From: an uncultured SAR86 cluster bacterium
Lineage (GTDB): Bacteria; Pseudomonadota; Gammaproteobacteria; Magnimaribacterales; AG-339-G14
Direction: 5' to 3'
Length of the DNA: 64,000 nt
Assembly: GCA_902524805.1 (NCBI GenBank)
Contig: CABZES010000007.1
Location: forward strand, 1-64,000
Under the pieces are notes generated by a model. That model was not told where the DNA came from. It made no database searches and saw only the letters and a list, made by a program, of their open reading frames with translations. The position numbers and the translations under genes were made by a program. The stretch's first letter is position 1. Each line of letters starts with the position of its first letter. This document shows, in pieces, positions 9,482-20,135 of this stretch.

Positions 9482-10203
9482 TTATTTCTAGATAACAAAA
9501 ACTGATCGAATTCCATATGCATTACAGATTTGGCTTGACCAAAAGCTAATTCGTTTGCACTTTTCTTAATCATTTTTAGTTGCAATCCTGGCAATTTCTT
9601 AAATTTATTGATCCATTTTTCTAAACACTTATTTTTTTCATCTAAATCAAAGATTTCATTTAGAAAACCTCTATTTTGCATTTCGAAAGCATTAAATTTT
9701 TCTCCACTTAAAATTACATGTTTTGCTTCCGATAAACCTAAACAGCTGACCGCAAGAGGCAAACCAAACCAGCTTAAGTTAATGCCAAGTTCTATTTCAG
9801 GATAGCCAATCAAGGAATTTTTTTCAGCCAGTCTAAAATCACAGGCAGATGCAATAACTGCTCCTCCACCAAGACAATAACCCTCAATCAAACTGATAGA
9901 TATTTGTGGCAAATTCAAAATTGAATTTATACAATTTCTTCCTGAATTTTCATGCCAATAATCTTCAATAGTTTTATTTTTATAAGTCTCCGTTACATCA
10001 GCTCCCGCCGAAAAATTTTTTGATGTAGATGAAATAACAACGATTTTAATTTTTTTGTTTAAAGAAATTTCATCACATGCTTCAGAAATTTCCTTCAACG
10101 TTGAAGAACTTAAAGCATTTAGTTTTTTTGGATTATTTAAATAAATATTACAAGTTTCAGCTTTTTTAGTAACTAAAATATTTTTATAAGCTTTCATTTT
10201 CAT
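9478..10203 (-). CDS. enoyl-CoA hydratase/isomerase family protein
   Basis: NFSAGADVTE oxyanion-hole motif, EGYCLGGGAVIASACDFRLAEKNSLIGYPEIELG. Confidence 0.85.
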   Translation of the reverse strand: MKMKAYKNILVTKKAETCNIYLNNPKKLNALSSSTLKEISEACDEISLNKKIKIVVISSTSKNFSAGADVTETYKNKTIEDYWHENSGRNCINSILNLPQISISLIEGYCLGGGAVIASACDFRLAEKNSLIGYPEIELGINLSWFGLPLAVSCLGLSEAKHVILSGEKFNAFEMQNRGFLNEIFDLDEKNKCLEKWINKFKKLPGLQLKMIKKSANELAFGQAKSVMHMEFDQFLLSRNN

Positions 10204-10218
10204 TAGCTTAAATAAGTT

Positions 10219-11190
<972 letters not shown>

Positions 11191-11220
11191 CTATAATGCA
11201 AAATAATATTCTTAAATTTT

Positions 11221-13578
11221 TTGAATAAAAAGAAAACATCATCGAATTCTGAATCTGTAAAAGCCAGGTTCCAAATGAGTTCTTCAACAAAGAAGCTACT
11301 CTTAGATCTCTTCGTTTTATTTCAATTATTGTCAGGAATAATTCTTAGTCTTTCTTTACTGACATTCTCAATCGATGATTTCCAATGGAGAGAATCTACC
11401 AATGCTTCTATTTCCAATAGTATTGGTCTTGTAGGAGCATGGATAAGCAGTTTGTTATATTCTTTTTTGGGACTTACTGCATGGATCATTTCCCTAATTC
11501 TTTTTATTAACCCTCTAAATTATTACTTGAAGAAAAATGATGCGATGGATTCAGAAACCCCAGTAAAGTCAGGTTTCTTTACATTTTTTGGATTTTTTAT
11601 TTTATGCTTCTCCGTCTCTCTTTTGATAAGTCTTCACCTAGATCCTTATGACAATTATTTTCCGGAAACTTCGGCAGGAATTTTTGGTACTTACTTAGCT
11701 GGACTTACCTTACCTTATTTAAGCTCTGTAGGTACAACAATCGTTGGAGCTTTTTTCTTCATGGTTAGTTTGAGTTTATTGGTTAATCTTCATTGGCAAG
11801 ATCTAATTTCAGTTTTGAAGGATAGGTTTATAAATTTTATTTTCTATCTTAATAAAATATCTAAAAAAAGCCTCTTTTCCTTCAAACAAAAAATAGCCAA
11901 AAGTAAAGAAAAGAAAAATAGGCAAGAATTTCTCAATGAACATAAGTCGAAAATTAAATCGATGCCAAAACCTGAAATTAAAAAAGTCGATTCAAAAATA
12001 CCCGAGGGCAAAAAAGTAATTTTAGAGAAACAAGAAGAGTTATTTGAAAAGAAAATTCCAGGGGAAATGCCAAAAATTTCTTTATTGGATGAACGAGAAG
12101 AAAATAATAGAGAAATGACTTCTCAACAACTATACGAATTAGATATTTTAAAAGAAGCTCTGATTACTAAATTAGCTGAATTTAAAGTAACCGGTCCCGA
12201 AGGAGAATACGCAATCGTGAGAGAAACTATGCGCGGCCCTGTTGTTACTAGATTTGAAGTCGAATTACCAAAGGGAATAAAAGTTTCAATGGTTTCCAAT
12301 TTAAACAAAGATTTGGCTCGGTCATTAGGAGTAGGGAGTATAAGAATAGTTGAAGTCATTGAAGGAAGAGAGACAATAGGAGTCGAAATTCCAAATGCAG
12401 ATAGAGAAAGCGTCATGTTAGGAGAAGTAATAGCCTCGAAAGAATTTGAAGATGCTAAAAGCCCTTTAACTTTAGCTTACGGCAAAGATATAGAAGGTAA
12501 ACCTGTATTAGAGGATTTGGCGTCCCTTCCGCACCTGCTAATAGCTGGGACAACTGGATCAGGAAAATCCGTTGCTCTTAATTCAATGCTAATGAGCATT
12601 CTTTACAAAGCAAACCCTCAAGAAGTTAAATTAGTTTTGATTGACCCTAAAATGTTGGAACTTTCTGTCTATGAAGATCTCCCTCATTTGCTTTGTCCGG
12701 TCATTACAGATATGTCCGAGGCTGCATATGGATTGAGGTGGTGCGTAAATGAAATGGAAAGAAGATACAAACTTATGTCTGCGTTATCAGTTAGAAATTT
12801 AGGAGGGTTTAATTCAAAAGTTAATAAAGCTATTGCTGATGGAAAGCCTATTAAGGACCCAACAATGAAGATTGACGAGGAGAAAGGCATGACAGAAAAC
12901 GATATTCCAGATTTAACTGAATTACCTCAAATTGTAATCGCTGTTGATGAGTTAGCCGATTTGATGATGGTAGTTGGAAAAAAAGTAGAACAATTAATCG
13001 CTAGGTTAGCTCAAAAAGCAAGAGCAGCAGGAATACATATGTTACTAGCCACTCAAAGACCTTCAGTTGATGTTATTACTGGCCTTATTAAAGCCAATAT
13101 TTCAGCCAGAATGGCCTTTAACGTTGCATCATCCATGGATTCTAGAGTTGTATTAGATCAAGTAGGAGCTGAGCAGCTTCTTGGAAAAGGAGATATGCTT
13201 TATGTTGGGTCTGGAACTTCAATTCCGCTGAGAGTTCATGGCGCCTTTGTTGGAGAAGAAGAAATAATCAGAGTTGTCAAGGATTGGAAGGACAAAGAGA
13301 CAGTAAAATATTTAGACGAGGTCACAAAAGCTCCTGAGGTAGCAGATGGATCTGACGCTGATGGTGATAATTCAGAAAAAGACGAATTCTACGATCAAGC
13401 AGTTGCTTTTGTAGTTGAATCTAGAAGGGCATCCATATCTGCAGTCCAAAGAAAATTTAGAATAGGATACAACAGGGCAGCTCGTTTGATAGAAACAATG
13501 GAAGTTGCTGGATTGGTGAGCGAGATGAATTCAAATGGAAATAGAGAGGTTTTAGCTCCAGGACCTGATGCTGAATAA
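11221..13578 (+). CDS. ftsK: DNA translocase FtsK
   Basis: N-terminal TM helices, LIAGTTGSGKSVALNSML Walker A, C-terminal winged-helix gamma domain VVESRRASISAVQRKFRIGYNRAARLIETME; TTG start in track. Confidence 0.95.
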   Translation: MNKKKTSSNSESVKARFQMSSSTKKLLLDLFVLFQLLSGIILSLSLLTFSIDDFQWRESTNASISNSIGLVGAWISSLLYSFLGLTAWIISLILFINPLNYYLKKNDAMDSETPVKSGFFTFFGFFILCFSVSLLISLHLDPYDNYFPETSAGIFGTYLAGLTLPYLSSVGTTIVGAFFFMVSLSLLVNLHWQDLISVLKDRFINFIFYLNKISKKSLFSFKQKIAKSKEKKNRQEFLNEHKSKIKSMPKPEIKKVDSKIPEGKKVILEKQEELFEKKIPGEMPKISLLDEREENNREMTSQQLYELDILKEALITKLAEFKVTGPEGEYAIVRETMRGPVVTRFEVELPKGIKVSMVSNLNKDLARSLGVGSIRIVEVIEGRETIGVEIPNADRESVMLGEVIASKEFEDAKSPLTLAYGKDIEGKPVLEDLASLPHLLIAGTTGSGKSVALNSMLMSILYKANPQEVKLVLIDPKMLELSVYEDLPHLLCPVITDMSEAAYGLRWCVNEMERRYKLMSALSVRNLGGFNSKVNKAIADGKPIKDPTMKIDEEKGMTENDIPDLTELPQIVIAVDELADLMMVVGKKVEQLIARLAQKARAAGIHMLLATQRPSVDVITGLIKANISARMAFNVASSMDSRVVLDQVGAEQLLGKGDMLYVGSGTSIPLRVHGAFVGEEEIIRVVKDWKDKETVKYLDEVTKAPEVADGSDADGDNSEKDEFYDQAVAFVVESRRASISAVQRKFRIGYNRAARLIETMEVAGLVSEMNSNGNREVLAPGPDAE

Positions 13579-14173
13579 ATATTTTATATATTTCTTCCTA
13601 TTCTTTTTTTTGCCATTATCAATTGCAACTTGCGTAGAAGATAATAAATATTTATTAAATTTTTCTAAAGAAACATTTTACAGTGCTGACTTTTCTCAAT
13701 CATTCGATAAGAAAGAAAAAGAGGCCGTAAATGGTAATATTATTTTAAAAAAACCTTTTTTTCTTAAGGTTTCTAATTCAAGGTCTAATTTTGTTGAATC
13801 AGAAATTATAATTAATGAAGATTCAATTTATAGAATTGATTATGATTTAGACCAGGCGGTTAAATATAGAAAGGAAAATATTATTCATCAGATTCCTGCC
13901 GCTTTTCTTCTCGAAGATTTAAAATCTATCTGTTTAAACTCTTCGAAAGTAGATTGTATTGATAATTCTTGTACTATTTTTCTTAAAGATAATAGTTATA
14001 TTTCTAAGATAGATCTGATTTTTGATGATACTTTTATAACTAAAGTTAAATATACAGATGCATTTGGAGCCAAAAGTATAGTTACAATTTCAAATTTTAT
14101 TTCAAAGCCAAGACTACCAGCTTCTGTATTTAGCTATAATTATGAAGTGAAAGATCTAATTTCACTTGATTAA
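13568..14173 (+). CDS. lolA: outer-membrane lipoprotein carrier LolA-like protein
   Basis: Signal peptide, FSADFSQ.., LKKPFFLKV.., position between ftsK and serS as in the canonical ftsK-lolA(-rarA)-serS order. Confidence 0.75.
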   Translation: MLNKYFIYFFLFFFLPLSIATCVEDNKYLLNFSKETFYSADFSQSFDKKEKEAVNGNIILKKPFFLKVSNSRSNFVESEIIINEDSIYRIDYDLDQAVKYRKENIIHQIPAAFLLEDLKSICLNSSKVDCIDNSCTIFLKDNSYISKIDLIFDDTFITKVKYTDAFGAKSIVTISNFISKPRLPASVFSYNYEVKDLISLD

Positions 14174-14174
14174 G

Positions 14175-15443
14175 ATGATTGATGTTCAAAATTTAAAAAA
14201 TAACCTGTCTGAAACCATAGAAAACCTATCAAGGAGAGGTTTTGACTTCAACGAAGATTATTGGTTGAAGATAGAAGAAAAAAGAAAAAAACTACAAATA
14301 GAAACTGAACAATTACAGGAAATTCAAAATAATTTAGCTAGAGAAATCGGAAAATTACAAAAGGATAAAAAAGACTTTTCCAAAGCTAAAGAAGAAGCAT
14401 CAAAATTTTCCGATGATTTAAAAACAAAAAAAAATAAATTAGACAAAGTACAAGCCGAATTAAAGGATTTCTTATTATCAATTCCAAATCTAATCGATGC
14501 AAAAGTTCCAGAAGGTAACTCAGAGTTAGACAACACTATAGTAGAAGAAATTGGAAAAAAACCGGAATTTAGTTTCGACATTAAAGATCATCAAGAATTA
14601 GGCCTTCTTGGAAATGGAATGGATTTTGATGGCGCTTCTAAAATTTCAAAATCTCGATTCGTTGTCTTTAAAGATTCGCTTGCTTTACTTAATAGGGCTT
14701 TAATTAATTTCATGTTGGATGTTCATACAAAAGAACATATGTACAAAGAGATATACGTACCTTTAATCGTGAATTCAGATTCTCTAATTGGGACAGGACA
14801 ACTGCCAAAATTCAAAGAAGATCAATTCAAAATTGATGATAACGAACAAGATCTATACTTGATACCAACCGCAGAAGTTCCTGTAACTAATTACCACAGA
14901 AACGAAATATTAGATTCAAAAGAGTTGCCTATTACATATGTATGTCATACACCATGTTTTAGGAGCGAAGCTGGAAGTTATGGACTTGATACCAAAGGCA
15001 TTATTCGACAACATCAATTTGAAAAAGTAGAGCTTGTAAGTTTTGTAGATCCAGAAAATTCTGACGAACAACTTGAAGTTCTTACTTCACATGCTGAAAA
15101 TATTCTTAAAAAACTTAAATTGCCTTTTAGGAAAGTAATTCTTTGCTCTCAAGATATAGGATTTTCTTCAAGCCTAACTTACGATTTAGAAGTTTGGCTT
15201 CCAAGTCAGAATAAATATAGAGAAATCTCCTCTTGCAGTAATTTTAAAGATTTTCAGTCAAGGAGAATGAAAATAAGAATAAAAAAAGATAAAAAAAATA
15301 TTCTTTGTCACACTCTTAATGGCTCTGGATTAGCCGTAGGCAGAACTATGGCTGCGATTTTAGAAAATTATCAAAACGAAGATGGAACAGTCTCTATTCC
15401 CGAAGTGCTAAAGCCTTATATGAATAATTTAAAAATTCTCTAA
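14175..15443 (+). CDS. serS: seryl-tRNA synthetase
   Basis: N-terminal coiled coil; TAEVPVTNYH, PCFRSEAGSYG.DTKGIIRQHQFEKVE, ISSCSNFKDFQSRRM class II motifs. Confidence 0.95.
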   Translation: MIDVQNLKNNLSETIENLSRRGFDFNEDYWLKIEEKRKKLQIETEQLQEIQNNLAREIGKLQKDKKDFSKAKEEASKFSDDLKTKKNKLDKVQAELKDFLLSIPNLIDAKVPEGNSELDNTIVEEIGKKPEFSFDIKDHQELGLLGNGMDFDGASKISKSRFVVFKDSLALLNRALINFMLDVHTKEHMYKEIYVPLIVNSDSLIGTGQLPKFKEDQFKIDDNEQDLYLIPTAEVPVTNYHRNEILDSKELPITYVCHTPCFRSEAGSYGLDTKGIIRQHQFEKVELVSFVDPENSDEQLEVLTSHAENILKKLKLPFRKVILCSQDIGFSSSLTYDLEVWLPSQNKYREISSCSNFKDFQSRRMKIRIKKDKKNILCHTLNGSGLAVGRTMAAILENYQNEDGTVSIPEVLKPYMNNLKIL

Positions 15444-15509
15444 ATTTTTTTAATTCAAGATATCTATTAATGCTGATAGAATCTCTTCTCAAATTTAACT
15501 TCTAACACT

Positions 15510-16523
15510 ATGGAAATTCTAATCGAGTACGGTCTTTTTGTTTTAAAAGCATTCACTATAATTATTTTAATATTTATACCTATTTTCTTTTTGGTCTCTT
15601 CAATGCGACAACCCCCTGATACAAATGAATCTCTAAAAATTAAAAATTTAACTAAGCGATATCAATCAATGGCGAATTCTTTAAAAGTATTGAATATGAG
15701 TAAAGAAGAAAAAAAGAAACTTAAGAAGTCTCTCAAAAAAGAGAAAAAGACGAATATAAAAACAAAAAAGAAACCTGTTTATGTTTTAAATTTTAAAGGA
15801 GATATTGAAGCATCCAATGTAGAAAACTTGAAAGAAGAAATAAGTGCAATTCTTCAAAGCGAGACTAAATGCGAAGAAATAGTTCTCAATTTAGAAAGTG
15901 CAGGCGGTACTGTTATTGGGTATGGTTTGGCTGCAGCACAACTTAAAAGAATTAGAGATGCCGGAATCAAACTTACTACTTGCGTTGATAAGGTAGCTGC
16001 GTCGGGAGGTTATATGATGGCTTGCGTAGCAAATAAAATTGTATCAGCTCCTTTTGCAGTTATAGGTTCTATTGGTGTCGTAGCTGCAATTCCAAATTTT
16101 AGTAAAATTTTAAAGAAACTAGATGTTGATTATGAACTGCATACCGCTGGCGAATATAAAAGAACCATTACTACTTTTGGTGAAACAACTGATGAGGGAA
16201 GAGATAAATTTAAACAGGATCTCCAGGAAATTCATGATCTTTTTAAAGAACATGTTTCTGAATTTAGACCAGGACTTGATATTTCTAAAGTTGCTACCGG
16301 AGAGATCTGGGAGGGTACAAAAGCCCTGGAGGTTGGTCTAGTGGATGAGATTTCTACTAGTGATGAATATTTAATGAATTTTTCTAAGAAACACGAGGTT
16401 TATGAAATAAAATTTGAAACAAAGAAAAAAATCCAAGATAAACTAAGTAGATTTTTAAGCACATTGCTTAAAGATTTTATAAACACAATTGACGAAACTT
16501 TAAATAAAAATAGATTTAAGTAA
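15510..16523 (+). CDS. sohB: protease SohB (S49 family)
   Basis: N-terminal TM, VYVLNFKGDIEAS, ESAGGTVIGYGLAA, KVAASGGYMMACVANKIVSAPFAVIGSIGV. Confidence 0.9.
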   Translation: MEILIEYGLFVLKAFTIIILIFIPIFFLVSSMRQPPDTNESLKIKNLTKRYQSMANSLKVLNMSKEEKKKLKKSLKKEKKTNIKTKKKPVYVLNFKGDIEASNVENLKEEISAILQSETKCEEIVLNLESAGGTVIGYGLAAAQLKRIRDAGIKLTTCVDKVAASGGYMMACVANKIVSAPFAVIGSIGVVAAIPNFSKILKKLDVDYELHTAGEYKRTITTFGETTDEGRDKFKQDLQEIHDLFKEHVSEFRPGLDISKVATGEIWEGTKALEVGLVDEISTSDEYLMNFSKKHEVYEIKFETKKKIQDKLSRFLSTLLKDFINTIDETLNKNRFK

Positions 16524-16540
16524 TTTTGTAAGGAGAAATA

Positions 16541-16924
16541 ATGATTTTAGCTAGAATAATATGTTTACTTCCAGGACTTATGCTTTTGCCAACTGGAATA
16601 GGGTGGCTATCCAATCCAGCTGAAACTAGTGCTAGTTTCGGATTTATTTTTAGTGATCTTAATTTGGCTGCTCAAAATGCTTTAATAAGAGACTTAACAG
16701 CTTTTTTTCTATTCGTTCCAGTCCTTTGCCTAATTAGCGCGATAACTGTTAATTATCGTTGGATTTTTGCTGTTGCAATTTTATTTTCTCTAGTAGTTTT
16801 AGCTCATATTATTGCAGCGACAGTCCACGGAACGGGTTTTATCATGGAAATGTTTTTACCAGAAGTTGTCATATTGATTCTTTCTTGTGCAGGAACGTAT
16901 TTAATAGCAAAACAAGAAAATTAA
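16541..16924 (+). CDS. small multi-TM protein (DUF4345-like)
   Basis: 127 aa with four hydrophobic segments and a Shine-Dalgarno (AAGGAG) upstream. Confidence 0.6.
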   Translation: MILARIICLLPGLMLLPTGIGWLSNPAETSASFGFIFSDLNLAAQNALIRDLTAFFLFVPVLCLISAITVNYRWIFAVAILFSLVVLAHIIAATVHGTGFIMEMFLPEVVILILSCAGTYLIAKQEN

Positions 16925-17062
16925 ATTCTTTAAATTTTTTAAAAAGACTTGCATCAAAACTATAACTGAATTAGCAAACTAAAATTTTATTTAAATATAT
17001 CTTTCAGTTTTATCAAATTAGTATTTAATACAACTCTTAGAATAATTTACTTATAGGTATAT

Positions 17063-17302
17063 ATGAAACTTTACGTAGGAAATCTCCCTTGGAGCATCGG
17101 TAATCAGGAATTGGAAGACTTATTTTCAAGCTATGGAACAGTAACTTCTGCAAATGTAATAACAGACAGAGACACTAAAAGATCTAGAGGCTTTGGTTTT
17201 GTAGAACTAGATTCTGGCGGACCAGAAGCTATTGAAGCAATGAATGAGTCAGAAGTTGAAGGTAGAAAAGTTATCGTCAACGAAGCAAGACCCAAAACTT
17301 AA
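17063..17302 (+). CDS. RNA-binding protein, single RRM domain
   Basis: KLYVGNLPWSIGNQEL (RNP2) and RSRGFGFVEL (RNP1). Confidence 0.92.
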   Translation: MKLYVGNLPWSIGNQELEDLFSSYGTVTSANVITDRDTKRSRGFGFVELDSGGPEAIEAMNESEVEGRKVIVNEARPKT

Positions 17303-17405
17303 GTTACAAGGCTGTTTTAGAGAATTAGCCCTCTATTCAGACACCAATCTTTTGGCTGGAATGTATCGTTGCAGACTTTCCAGCCTCCGAAAAATCTAAT
17401 AAAAG

Positions 17406-17633
17406 TTATTTTTTTAGGATTGCTGCGATTATCAACAATGAAACTAAGGCTATTAGACCTTCCTCTCCTATGGTAGATAGTATTGATGAAAAGTTTGAGA
17501 CAACTGATCCAAAAAAAGCAGTTTCAGGTCCGAATATAATTCCAACAAGTAATGAGACAGCAACAAATAAAGCTAAAACTTCGGTAATTTTGTAAAGGAA
17601 GTTTTTAATTGTCTCTAAATTTAACCAATCCAT
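17406..17633 (-). CDS. small two-TM hypothetical protein
   Basis: 75 aa, two hydrophobic segments; similar layout to the neighbouring 17688..17909 ORF. Confidence 0.6.
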   Translation of the reverse strand: MDWLNLETIKNFLYKITEVLALFVAVSLLVGIIFGPETAFFGSVVSNFSSILSTIGEEGLIALVSLLIIAAILKK

Positions 17634-17687
17634 AATTTCTCTAAGATTAGGAGCCTAGCTAGAGGCTCCTAAAACTTATAACTTTAG

Positions 17688-17909
17688 TTATCTAAGTAAC
17701 TGAATAAGAATCGCAGCTGCTAAAAGCCCTACAATGCCATTGTCACCTAACGTTTGTATCACAGCAATAAGCTGATTTAAAACATCACCAAAGAAAAAAG
17801 AGTTTCCACCAAAAACTATTCCGGCAACAACTCCCAACCCAATTACACCAACTAAGATTCCAGTTAATCCGGAAACCAAGTCACGTATCATATTAAACGC
17901 ATTTTCCAT
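17688..17909 (-). CDS. small two-TM hypothetical protein (apparent paralog)
   Basis: 73 aa; VGIIFGPETAFFGSVVSNF / VAGIVFGGNSFFFGDVLNQL and GEEGLIALVSLLIIAAIL / GDNGIVGLLAAAILIQLL correspond between the two ORFs. Confidence 0.6.
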   Translation of the reverse strand: MENAFNMIRDLVSGLTGILVGVIGLGVVAGIVFGGNSFFFGDVLNQLIAVIQTLGDNGIVGLLAAAILIQLLR

Positions 17910-18180
17910 AATTTCCTCCCCAGATTTTATGTAATTAGCAAAATAGATTTAAGCACAAAAGAATCGAAAATTTTAAAAATAAATTTGTTTAGAACATGTT
18001 TTATCTCTTTCTGTCAAACAATCTTAAATAAGAGATACACAAAAAAGGGGATTTGCCAAATTTTCAGATCTCTTTGACTTAAAATAAGCACTAGTTGACA
18101 AGTTGTCGTGTGAAAGTTTTTATTTTTTTTGACAAATTATTTATATTGATTATTCAATTAATTTTTCAAGGAGGAAAAAT

Positions 18181-18870
18181 ATGAAATATTTTATTTTAAT
18201 CACAACAATAATTTTTGCTGCATCATCTTTTGCAGACGATGGACCCTTTTTAGGGATTTTTGGGATAAAAACAAATAGCCCTTTAGAAATAGTAGCTGCT
18301 ACAGATCAACTTAATAAGGAATGCAAAAATCCAGATGGCGTAACAGTTACCTTAATGTCTGAAAATTTAAATGGCTCAGAAGAAATGACACATTCTTATC
18401 TTGTAGGATTTCCTAATAATGCAGCTTACGTGGATTGGACAAATAGCATTTCTAGTTGTCCTGGATGGGTTAAGTATTTTGAAGCTGTTCAACCAATTTC
18501 AGAAAGTGTTACAGAAGCATTAGCTTTTCCCCTTGCTGGAGGAGGAGATGCTTCTAAAGATACAGTTTTTGTGAATTTTTTTGTTAACGTGAGTAGACCT
18601 GATAAATTCTTGTCTGCTTATAATAAGTTAATGGAAGATAACGAAGGTTGTCCAGGATCTTGGGGCTTATTTGCTATGGGGCCAGGTGTTCAACCGGAAG
18701 AGTATGGTACTCACATTGCTTTTTGCGGTTATCCAGATTTAGCCTCTTACATGGAGCAGGCTCAAGTCAGAGTTCCTACAAAAGAATTTCAAAGATTTAT
18801 AAGAAAAACTTTTAGAATTTCTGAAATAAAAGGTATCACAAGTTCTTCAGTTGTAAAAAGATATAACTAA
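18181..18870 (+). CDS. secreted hypothetical protein
   Basis: Strong SD (AAGGAGG), signal peptide MKYFILITTIIFAASSFADD, four conserved-looking cysteines; no recognised family. Confidence 0.65.
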   Translation: MKYFILITTIIFAASSFADDGPFLGIFGIKTNSPLEIVAATDQLNKECKNPDGVTVTLMSENLNGSEEMTHSYLVGFPNNAAYVDWTNSISSCPGWVKYFEAVQPISESVTEALAFPLAGGGDASKDTVFVNFFVNVSRPDKFLSAYNKLMEDNEGCPGSWGLFAMGPGVQPEEYGTHIAFCGYPDLASYMEQAQVRVPTKEFQRFIRKTFRISEIKGITSSSVVKRYN

Positions 18871-18885
18871 ACTTTAATAATTTAT

Positions 18886-18920
18886 GAAAAAAGGGTTGGT
18901 TGAAAACAACCCTTTTTTTT
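18886..18920 (+). terminator. Rho-independent terminator
   Basis: AAAAAAGGGTTGGTTGAAAACAACCCTTTTTTTT. Confidence 0.85.
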
Positions 18921-18955
18921 GTCTCAAAATTAAAGAATAATACGAAGCTTGTTTA

Positions 18956-19047
18956 GGAGGGGTGGCAGAGCTTGGTTGAATGCACTGGTCTTGAAAACCA
19001 GCAGGTCAGAAATGGCCTCGTGGGTTCGAATCCCACCCCCTCCGCCA
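18956..19047 (+). tRNA. tRNA-Ser (anticodon TGA)
   Basis: Acceptor GGAGGGG/CCCCTCC, anticodon stem-loop CTGGTCTTGAAAACCAG, long variable arm, T-loop GTTCGAATC, encoded CCA. Confidence 0.95.
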
Positions 19048-19058
19048 TAATTATAAAA

Positions 19059-19838
19059 ATGTTAGAAAAAATTAGAGTATTTTCATATTTACCAAATCCA
19101 AGAGTCTGGAAGTCTATGATTACCGCTAAGCTTGGAGAAGTAGATATTAAAATTATTGGCGATAAACCAAAAAATTTATCAAATTGGTTGTGGGATTTTG
19201 ATGCTTTGAAAATTGATCCTGCAAAGTTAGACCAGATAGAAGATTACAAACGAGTAAGTAAGAGAGGATTTAAAGGCGCTCTCTATAAGACTGATAAATT
19301 TTTAGAGAAACATCCTTTTGGTACGGTTCCTGCGGGATTCAATTTTGATGGGTCTGAAGGAATCTTTGAATCAAACAGCATAATGCGCGCAGTGGCCAGA
19401 CTTTCAAAGGACAAATCTCTTTATGGAGATGATGATGCTTTTAAACAATCAAGAATAGATAGCTTTCTTGATGCAAATCTTGTTTTTGCTAGAGAGTTTC
19501 AAGTCTACGTCCTTGAAATTAATTCATTAAATAAATATTTGTACAAAAGAATGCAGTCAGCGTATCTTTTTTATCTGGATGGTATAGAAAAGGCTTTGTC
19601 ATTTGATAAATTTATATCTGGAAATACAATAACTATTGCTGACGTATCATTTGTTTGTGATTTAGCACAGTTTTTAAGAGAAAGAGATAACAAACAGTTA
19701 ATAGAAGAACAAGGATACGAATTAATTTCAAAAAATTTCGAAAAAGATTTTCCTCTTTCTTTAAAGCATCTAAAAGATTTATCTAAAAAACATGAATTTA
19801 AAGAAATCATGTCAAATTATTTGGATAAAATCCTTTAA
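19059..19838 (+). CDS. glutathione S-transferase family protein
   Basis: FLEKHPFGTVPAG.., C-terminal helical GST-like domain (GNTITIADVSFVCDL); ATG at 19059 lies just downstream of the tRNA. Confidence 0.7.
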   Translation: MLEKIRVFSYLPNPRVWKSMITAKLGEVDIKIIGDKPKNLSNWLWDFDALKIDPAKLDQIEDYKRVSKRGFKGALYKTDKFLEKHPFGTVPAGFNFDGSEGIFESNSIMRAVARLSKDKSLYGDDDAFKQSRIDSFLDANLVFAREFQVYVLEINSLNKYLYKRMQSAYLFYLDGIEKALSFDKFISGNTITIADVSFVCDLAQFLRERDNKQLIEEQGYELISKNFEKDFPLSLKHLKDLSKKHEFKEIMSNYLDKIL

Positions 19839-19940
19839 ATTTTGAAAAAATAATTTTTTTTATAAAAAATTTTTTTTTAATTCAAACTTAATCTAAAAAA
19901 CCCTAAATTAGGTGTTGTAAATATAATTTCATTTCAGTAA

Positions 19941-19946
19941 TATAAT
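19941..19946 (+). promoter_or_regulatory. candidate -10 box (TATAAT) for the trpS leader RNA
   Basis: TATAAT preceded by very A/T-rich DNA; no good consensus -35 seen at 17 nt. Confidence 0.4.
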
Positions 19947-19952
19947 TACATA

Positions 19953-20135
19953 GCTTAGTAGGAGACTCAACAACTCGAGACGGTGAGGAAGAAGCTAAGA
20001 AGTAGAAGAAGAAGGGTGAGAAGACGAAAGAAATTTCGCCACATGCAGGGAAAGGGTAACTCGCCTGCACTAGATAACCCGCTAGACCCCTTCAACTTCG
20101 AATATAAAACACCACTTCGTGGTGTTTTTTTTTAT
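19953..20135 (+). ncRNA. candidate structured RNA / trpS leader
   Basis: Manual fold: outer stem 20005-20017/20086-20099 (with internal loop and bulge), hairpin CGAAA-GAAA-UUUCG 20025-20038, hairpin UGCAGG/CCUGCA 20044-20069, hairpin CUAG/CUAG 20070-20085, possible loop-loop GGGU(54-57)/ACCC(77-80), then terminator. Confidence 0.5.
20107..20135 (+). terminator. Rho-independent terminator or attenuator upstream of trpS
   Basis: AAAACACCACTTCGTGGTGTTTTTTTTT with TTCG loop, about 10 nt before the trpS ATG. Confidence 0.85.

Noticed and set aside
12123-12416. Long antisense ORF within ftsK (and similar antisense ORFs, e.g. 29445..29912, 47769..48065, 9235..9459)
   Set aside because: Opposite a strongly supported conserved CDS; amino-acid content typical of shadow ORFs.
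18972-19058. Extended N-terminus of the GST ORF
   Set aside because: It overlaps the tRNA-Ser gene; the ATG at 19059 is the sensible start.
20044-20100. Possible 6S RNA, tmRNA or SRP RNA in the trpS leader
   Set aside because: Size is similar to 6S, but I see no long bubble-containing rod, no tmRNA tag ORF or tRNA-like end, and no SRP GGAA-type apical loop consensus; left as unknown structured RNA.
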